DNA of 64,000 bases from Streptomyces sp. RPA4-2 (GTDB taxonomy: Bacteria > Actinomycetota > Actinomycetes > Streptomycetales > Streptomycetaceae): assembly GCF_012273515.2 (NCBI RefSeq), contig NZ_CP050975.2, positions 8,184,001 through 8,248,000 of the forward strand, given 5' to 3'. A program made the position numbers and the translations under genes. The stretch's first letter is position 1, and every line of letters begins with the position of its first letter. Positions 59,525 to 64,000 of the stretch are shown piece by piece. The notes under the pieces were generated by a model. It was not told where the DNA came from. It saw only the letters and a list, made by a program, of their open reading frames with translations, and ran no database searches.

Positions 59525-59815
59525 TCTCCACATCCGGGCACGGCAGGATCCCTCACTTGGTCAGGCTGCGGCGGCGAGGGGGCGTCCGCCCCAGCAAATG
59601 CCCTTCTCACTCCGGATGCGGGCGGGTTCGCAACGCTGCGCCGCCAGGACGCGCACACGGACGGGCTCCGCCACCATGCCTCCAGTCGTCGGATCGGACG
59701 TCACCACCCATCCAACGACCGTGGTTGAGACCTCGTGACCACGTTGGTTTTCAGAAGGGCGCGTGGACTCGACCGGCATCCGAAGTGGACCGTCAATGCT
59801 GTCGAGAGCCTTCTG
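59525..59815. other. Intergenic, possible small decayed ORF
   Basis: No convincing gene. A minus-strand 72-codon frame (59561-59779) has no ribosome binding site. Confidence 0.35.
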
Positions 59816-61072
59816 TCACCCCTCGTCGCCAATACGTTCGCCGGTCGCCGCATCGATCGCAATGTCTTGTTTGCCGCTACCAACAAGCCAAACCGGCCGC
59901 CAGTTTCCCTTGATGCGTTGGGCAAGGAGCAGAGTCGAATCGGTTGGAAGACCGGTCTCCGCCTGCGCAAGATGCCTGGCTTTCGTCACGTCGATCGTGA
60001 CCGACGGAAGCTGGGGATCTTTGACAGTCCGGGCTGTGAATCCGATGACCCGGCCCGTCGTGGTGACCGTGAGGTCGAGGCGCATGGGAAGCAAGACCCC
60101 GTGTGCGTAGCGCCGGTACGCCACCACGTACGCCCGTGTCGCACCGTCTCCAATCGCACGGCTCCGTTGCTTGCTACCTGCCACGTCCTTCGGGAACCAT
60201 TTGTGGGCGAACTCATCAGCAGCCGCGGCAACTTGTGCTTGGCTGAGGCTGCCGTCATCTCCACGCGTGTTCGAAGACCAGGCGCTTTCCAGGCTCTTCT
60301 CAGGCCACCAGCCCGAGATGCTGCCCCGGTTCGTCTCCATGGTGACCTTCAGACGGTCTCCGTATTTCTTGGTCGCCGTCCCGCGAACCTGTAGATCATC
60401 GCCGTAGATGCCCTTGGCTGCTGTAGTCATCCACTCATCAGCCTGAACGGCGGATTCAGCAAGGCTATGCCTCTGGTCGTCCATCGCGACGACATCGACG
60501 GAGTCGATCCGGGAGTGGAAGATCTCTGCCCCGGCCACAATGGTCACCGCAGCGAGCGACACCCCCCACAGCAGATCTCGCGCAAGCCGTCGCGGTAGCT
60601 GCTGCCGTTGATACAGCCAGATGGCTCCCACGACTGACCCCAGCACAGCACCGATCGCGTTTGCCGCGACGTCTGTCAGGCTGCACGCGCGGCCCAAGTG
60701 CCCCGCAGACTGGATCAGTTCCACGGTTCCGCTGAGGCAACCAAAGGCTGCGGCAACTGTCACCGGCCGCCTGAAGAGCAGGACCGCCAGACATGCGCCG
60801 GGGGCAAAAAGGGCGATGTTCAGCAGCGAACTCGCCGACGTGAGCACGTCAGCGGGGATGCCGGTGTCACACTGCCCGGGCTCCAAGCCGGCGCTACCGG
60901 GCAGCAGGGTCACGGCGACGATGCCGGCCAGGTAGGCGGCCAAGCCTGTCCTCAAAGGCCATGGTTTCTGCCGGGCTTTGGCCATGAGCGCCGTGGGCGC
61001 TGCGAGTAGGGCAGCAAGGATCAGGAACGAGACGATCAGGTCAGGCACGGCGGACATGGATGCTTTGATCAC
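59816..61072 (-). CDS. VanZ-like membrane protein with extracytoplasmic C-terminal domain
   Basis: A 418-residue protein; GTG 61072 follows GAAGG by seven bases. Residues 1-170 have four to five spans with the VanZ-type pattern (TLLPGSAGLEP; LLNIALFAPGACLAVLLF; GTVELIQSAGHLGRACSLTDV and NAIGAVLGSVVG). After another span near residue 185, about 220 residues lie outside the membrane; the end (DIAIDAATGERIGDEG) looks like a PepSY-type motif. VanZ-like proteins alter sensitivity to glycopeptides or teicoplanin in some hosts. Directly upstream is a very short ORF and a hairpin. Confidence 0.8.
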   Translation of the reverse strand: MIKASMSAVPDLIVSFLILAALLAAPTALMAKARQKPWPLRTGLAAYLAGIVAVTLLPGSAGLEPGQCDTGIPADVLTSASSLLNIALFAPGACLAVLLFRRPVTVAAAFGCLSGTVELIQSAGHLGRACSLTDVAANAIGAVLGSVVGAIWLYQRQQLPRRLARDLLWGVSLAAVTIVAGAEIFHSRIDSVDVVAMDDQRHSLAESAVQADEWMTTAAKGIYGDDLQVRGTATKKYGDRLKVTMETNRGSISGWWPEKSLESAWSSNTRGDDGSLSQAQVAAAADEFAHKWFPKDVAGSKQRSRAIGDGATRAYVVAYRRYAHGVLLPMRLDLTVTTTGRVIGFTARTVKDPQLPSVTIDVTKARHLAQAETGLPTDSTLLLAQRIKGNWRPVWLVGSGKQDIAIDAATGERIGDEG

Positions 61073-61094
61073 AGGATGACCTTCAGAAGACGAA

Positions 61095-61121
61095 GCCGGG
61101 GCGCCGGTCGGGCGCCCCGGC
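61095..61121 (-). terminator. Hairpin between the very small ORF and the VanZ-like gene
   Basis: Perfect 11-bp arms (GCCGGGGCGCC / GGCGCCCCGGC), 5-base loop, ending 23 bases before the VanZ-like start. Probable attenuator or terminator. Confidence 0.75.
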
Positions 61122-61136
61122 CGTCATGGAGACGGA

Positions 61137-61220
61137 TTAGCAGATGCTGAGTGGCGGAGTGTGGTAGCCGCCCGTGCTGGCCTTCATGTAGCCAGCGACC
61201 GAGCGGGCGGGGACGGCCAT
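61137..61220 (-). CDS. Very small ORF (27 residues) with a strong ribosome binding site and terminal Cys
   Basis: ATG 61220 lies seven bases after GGGGAGGT, one of the best binding sites in the window. The 27-residue product begins MAVPARSVAG and ends HTPPLSIC, then TAA. An in-frame longer reading from ATG 61307 (56 residues, MSTGDELFLDSQKS) has no good binding site but shows coding-like sense, and may mean that the frame is the end of a larger broken gene. The peptide sits 64 bases from a VanZ-like gene, separated by a hairpin. It might be a signal or precursor peptide, or a relic. Confidence 0.45.
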   Translation of the reverse strand: MAVPARSVAGYMKASTGGYHTPPLSIC

Positions 61221-61546
61221 GCTTCTTACCTCCCCAACTGTGGGAGAGGTCTGACCTGAAGAGACCGACTTCTGCGAGTCAAGGAAGAGCTCGTCCCCGG
61301 TGGACATCGTGAGCTGGACCGTGGCCTTACTGCCGCCGGTCTTCTTGTACGCGGTGGAGGAGTAGCGGCTGGGCGGCCGTCCCTGGCCCCGTCGCTGAGG
61401 CTCCGTCGAGCCCGTCCGGAAGCGTCACTCCGGATGGCGGCCATGCGATGACAGAAGCATCTCACCATCCGATGAATGGCTTATTCCGTGCATACGTGGA
61501 TATGACATCGGCACGCGACGGTCGGTGAACACCGCGGGGGGCGGAC
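61221..61546. other. Upstream region of the small ORF and the TPR protein gene
   Basis: Includes the possible N-terminal extension of the small ORF (to 61307) and promoters of divergent genes. Nothing else is recognised. Confidence 0.4.
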
Positions 61547-63310
61547 ATGGGTGTGGACGACGCGATGGTGCGTGCGCTGGGCACGGTGGCGAACTGGTTC
61601 CTCCTGGCCGTAGCCGCCCTGATCGCGCTCGGGGTCGTACGCAACGTGTCGGCGTTCCTGCATCGCGTACGCGCCCGGGGCCGGATCCTGCCGCTCATCC
61701 TGCTGCCCGAGCACCCGGCCGAGGAAGACGGCACCGCGGCGCCGAGCGCGCACCTCACCGCCCATCTCGCCGCCCACCTCACCGAGCACCAGACGGACAG
61801 CATCCTCGCTCCCGGCAGTCCGTCCGCCGCCACGGCAGTCAGCCGGCCCCAGACCTCCACGCCCGCACAGGGCTGGGTCGAGTCCCTGATCCGTATCGCC
61901 CTCGCCAGTCCCCCCGGATACGCCGTCCACCTCCACGAGCTGGAACCCCACGATGCCGTTCGCCGGGTGTCGGTACGCATACTGCGGGTGCCGAAGAACC
62001 GCATCGTCGCCGCCCGCGTCGTCGCCGAGGAGAACGAGGAGAGGCTCGTCGAGAAGGTCGCCGTCTACTGCATCGTGCAGGTCCGCAACCAACCGGAGAT
62101 GCTGCGCAGGATTCCGCGCTGGGAGCGCTGGGGCGAGGACGAGCGGGCCTTCACCCACTACCGCAAGGGCGTTCACGAGCAGCGTCGGCACACACAGGCC
62201 CGAGCGGACGACGCGAGTGCCGGCGTCGACTACGGCACTGCGCTGCGGTCCTACAGCCAGGCCGTCAAGTTCGCGCCGGGAAACCTGCTCATCCGGCACG
62301 GTGAGGCGGCGCTCATCGAGCTGATGCATGCCCACCATCCGGACGATTATCAGCGGGCGATCGCCACGTACCAGCGCTGTACCGAACTGTGGCCGGAACA
62401 CATCGAGACCGCCTACCGCATGGCCATCGCCTATTCCCGTGCGGCCCGGCCCCTCCTGCGAGGCCGCGACCTCCCGCCCGAGCGGATGACACAACTCGAG
62501 GGAATGGCGCGCCTGGCCCGGGAACACCTCGCCGACATCTGCGCGCGACTGCGCCTGCTCTCACTGCTGCGCCGCTGGCTGCGCAACAGCATTCCCGGCG
62601 GCCGGTCCAACAGCGGAGAGCGCCGGTACTGGGGCTCGTGGCTGATGCCCCTGCCCCTCCCGGCACGGCGGTCCCAGCGCCGTACGTTCCTGGGGGCGAT
62701 CCGCATCGCCCTGGCGGCGCACGACCTCACCCAGCTCCATCTCAACGGCCGTCACGGCCGTACGAGTGTGGCGGCCGACCGCCAGCAGCGCGCGGTGGCC
62801 CTCGCGTTCGACCGCGTGGCCAGGGAAGTGCTCGTCCGTACCCGGCGCCCGGCGCGTGGCACCGGCGTCCGCCGTCTGCTCTTCGACGACCACACCACGA
62901 CGGGCTCCGCCCACGACGCCCACACCCACAGCACCATCACCCATCCCAGGGCGACCTCTCAGCACTGGGGGCCGGTGCGCAAGGGGTCGGCCGGCTGGAT
63001 GACCCACTACAACGCGGCCTGTTTCCTCGCCCTCGCGATGACCCTGCCCGACGAGTGCCTGCCGGCGGGCTACTCACGCGTCCACTGGCAGCAGGACTGC
63101 AACCGGTCCGCCCTCAACCAGCTCGACCGCAGCCTGCGCACGCCCGACAGCACGCTGACGGGAGACTGGATCGCCCACGATCCCGATCTCGACCTGCTGT
63201 GGTCCACCGAGTCCGGCGCGGCCTGGGCCGAGTTCATGAACATCGACATCCCCACCCCGCCACCACCGCCCCCGCCACCACCGCCCCTGTCACCCTCCAC
63301 CGCGCCCTGA
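61547..63310 (+). CDS. Membrane-anchored TPR-like protein with C-terminal proline run
   Basis: A 587-residue protein. One N-terminal membrane segment (TVANWFLLAVAALIALGVV), then mostly helical sequence with a tetratricopeptide-like part near residues 225-300 (YGTALRSYSQAVKFAPGNLL; YQRAIATYQRCTELWPEHIETAYRMAIAY). A later region with WMTHYNAACFLALAMTLP suits a further helix repeat. It ends with ten prolines and LSPSTAP. No enzyme motif. Scaffold function in the cytoplasm is plausible but unproven. Confidence 0.7.
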   Translation: MGVDDAMVRALGTVANWFLLAVAALIALGVVRNVSAFLHRVRARGRILPLILLPEHPAEEDGTAAPSAHLTAHLAAHLTEHQTDSILAPGSPSAATAVSRPQTSTPAQGWVESLIRIALASPPGYAVHLHELEPHDAVRRVSVRILRVPKNRIVAARVVAEENEERLVEKVAVYCIVQVRNQPEMLRRIPRWERWGEDERAFTHYRKGVHEQRRHTQARADDASAGVDYGTALRSYSQAVKFAPGNLLIRHGEAALIELMHAHHPDDYQRAIATYQRCTELWPEHIETAYRMAIAYSRAARPLLRGRDLPPERMTQLEGMARLAREHLADICARLRLLSLLRRWLRNSIPGGRSNSGERRYWGSWLMPLPLPARRSQRRTFLGAIRIALAAHDLTQLHLNGRHGRTSVAADRQQRAVALAFDRVAREVLVRTRRPARGTGVRRLLFDDHTTTGSAHDAHTHSTITHPRATSQHWGPVRKGSAGWMTHYNAACFLALAMTLPDECLPAGYSRVHWQQDCNRSALNQLDRSLRTPDSTLTGDWIAHDPDLDLLWSTESGAAWAEFMNIDIPTPPPPPPPPPPLSPSTAP

Positions 63311-63346
63311 CCCGTCGGCCCGCCCCGCGTCCCGGGACACAGCCCG

Positions 63347-63394
63347 CGACCGCCGTCGGGGCACCGGCGAGAACCGGTGCCCCGACGGCGGTCG
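63347..63394. terminator. Very strong terminator between convergent genes
   Basis: 21-bp perfect arms (from CGACCGCCGTCGGGGCACCG) around a six-base loop. Confidence 0.9.
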
Positions 63395-63484
63395 GCTGCT
63401 CGGCGGACGCGGGGCCGAACCGGCCTCCGCCGCCGATGACGGGGAACGCGCGTGCCCGGGTGAGTTCCCCGGCCGCGACGTCGC

Positions 63485-64000
63485 TCAGCCGGCCTTCGAC
63501 CGGCGCGCCCTGCTGAACCGGCGCATGAGCGGGGCCTCGACCGTGGAGTAGAGCACCCACGACAGCAGGACCGTGACGGCGGCGGTGCCGAGCAGCATCG
63601 CGAAGCCGGCCGTGTTGGAGTACATCTGCTGCATGCCGAGCGCCTTGCGCAGCCAGGACAGTGCCGTGTAGTGCAGCAGGTAGAAGGCGAAGGAGATCTC
63701 GCCGAGCCAGACCATCGTGCGATTGCGGAACAGGGTGAAGCGGCCCTCGATGTCGGCGGTCGCCGTGGCCGCGATCAGCAGCACGATCGGCAGGATCATC
63801 GTGGCGCGCTGGCCGTACAGGTAGGGCACGTGGAAGGTCAGCGCGTATCCGCCCACCAGCAGCAGGCTCGACCAGACCATGCCGATGTTGCGCCAGCGTC
63901 CGTGCCGCACCGCGAGCGCCACCAGGATGCCGAGGGCGAAGTCGACCATCCGGACCGGGGGCAGTACGTAGGCGAACCAGTACTGCGAGACCGAGAGGAC
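63485..64000 (-). CDS. Acyltransferase-3 family membrane protein (C-terminal part)
   Basis: The open frame continues past 64000, so only about 170 C-terminal residues are visible. Several membrane spans and the conserved SFAFYLLHYTALSWLRKALG and AAVTVLLSWVLYSTVEAPLMR segments are typical of acyltransferase-3/OafA proteins that O-acylate sugars or antibiotics. The C-terminus ends in a basic tail. Confidence 0.82.
   Translation of the reverse strand, partial: VLSVSQYWFAYVLPPVRMVDFALGILVALAVRHGRWRNIGMVWSSLLLVGGYALTFHVPYLYGQRATMILPIVLLIAATATADIEGRFTLFRNRTMVWLGEISFAFYLLHYTALSWLRKALGMQQMYSNTAGFAMLLGTAAVTVLLSWVLYSTVEAPLMRRFSRARRSKAG

Noticed and set aside
59561..59779. Small minus-strand gene
   Set aside because: No ribosome binding site, no domain, weak codon bias.

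Overview
The window is very GC-rich DNA with strongly G/C-ending codons and dense coding on both strands. It carries mycothiol-dependent formaldehyde dehydrogenase, F420-type and NDH-2 oxidoreductases, several SpoIIE/PP2C phosphatases with anti-sigma-type ATPase domains, and many secreted hydrolases. This points to a Streptomyces (or close relative) chromosome, probably an arm-proximal accessory stretch. No rRNA, tRNA, insertion sequence or CRISPR array was recognised.

Layout. 0-1.4 kb: end of an NHLM/NHLP bacteriocin-type export operon on the minus strand (GG-leader precursor peptide without cysteine, hairpin, HlyD-like protein, C39-peptidase ABC transporter running off the left edge). 1.8-11 kb: thioesterase, secreted streptogrisin-like protease with a Gly-Ala hexamer repeat, two divergent sensor phosphatases, phosphoesterase, XdhC. 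11-18 kb: tetracycline-resistance-type ribosomal protection GTPase with a possible leader ORF, secreted GH5 enzyme, glpF-glpK. 18-24 kb: stand-alone cytochrome oxidase subunit I, ECF sigma factor followed by a frameshifted partner gene, MarR regulator with a divergent target, small secreted protein. 24-31 kb: ABC exporter, formaldehyde detoxification pair, two SDRs, membrane proteins.

31.9-36 kb: the most distinctive locus. A single polypeptide joins a gamma-butyrobetaine-hydroxylase-like 2-oxoglutarate dioxygenase to a PhnZ/TmpB-like HD oxygenase, which together would hydroxylate and then oxidatively cleave a C-P bond. It is divergent from an isocitrate-lyase/PEP-mutase family enzyme that is translationally coupled to a small histidine-rich secreted protein, and it is convergent with a GntR/UTRA regulator. 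Palindromes lie upstream of both the oxygenase and the regulator.

36-51 kb: YihY membrane protein, a sensor phosphatase with an almost exact 351-bp tandem PAS duplication of atypical codon usage, a lamin-tail-domain protein with fifteen 11-residue Gly/His repeats, L,D-transpeptidase, a Gfo/Idh and ROK divergent pair, a second, membrane-anchored streptogrisin-like protease, DJ-1/PfpI protein, NDH-2, secreted acid phosphatase. 52-54 kb: two pectate lyases in tandem, probably co-regulated. 54-58.5 kb: TetR regulator with four copies of a TGGCACTCAGTGCCA-like site placed in pairs before itself and before a DUF35 protein; a LAETG-type sortase substrate; a DHA2 drug exporter. 58.5-61.5 kb: lower-GC patch with a gene fragment, a GNAT, a VanZ-like membrane protein, and directly upstream a very small ORF with a strong ribosome binding site. 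61.5-64 kb: TPR membrane protein and a partial acyltransferase.
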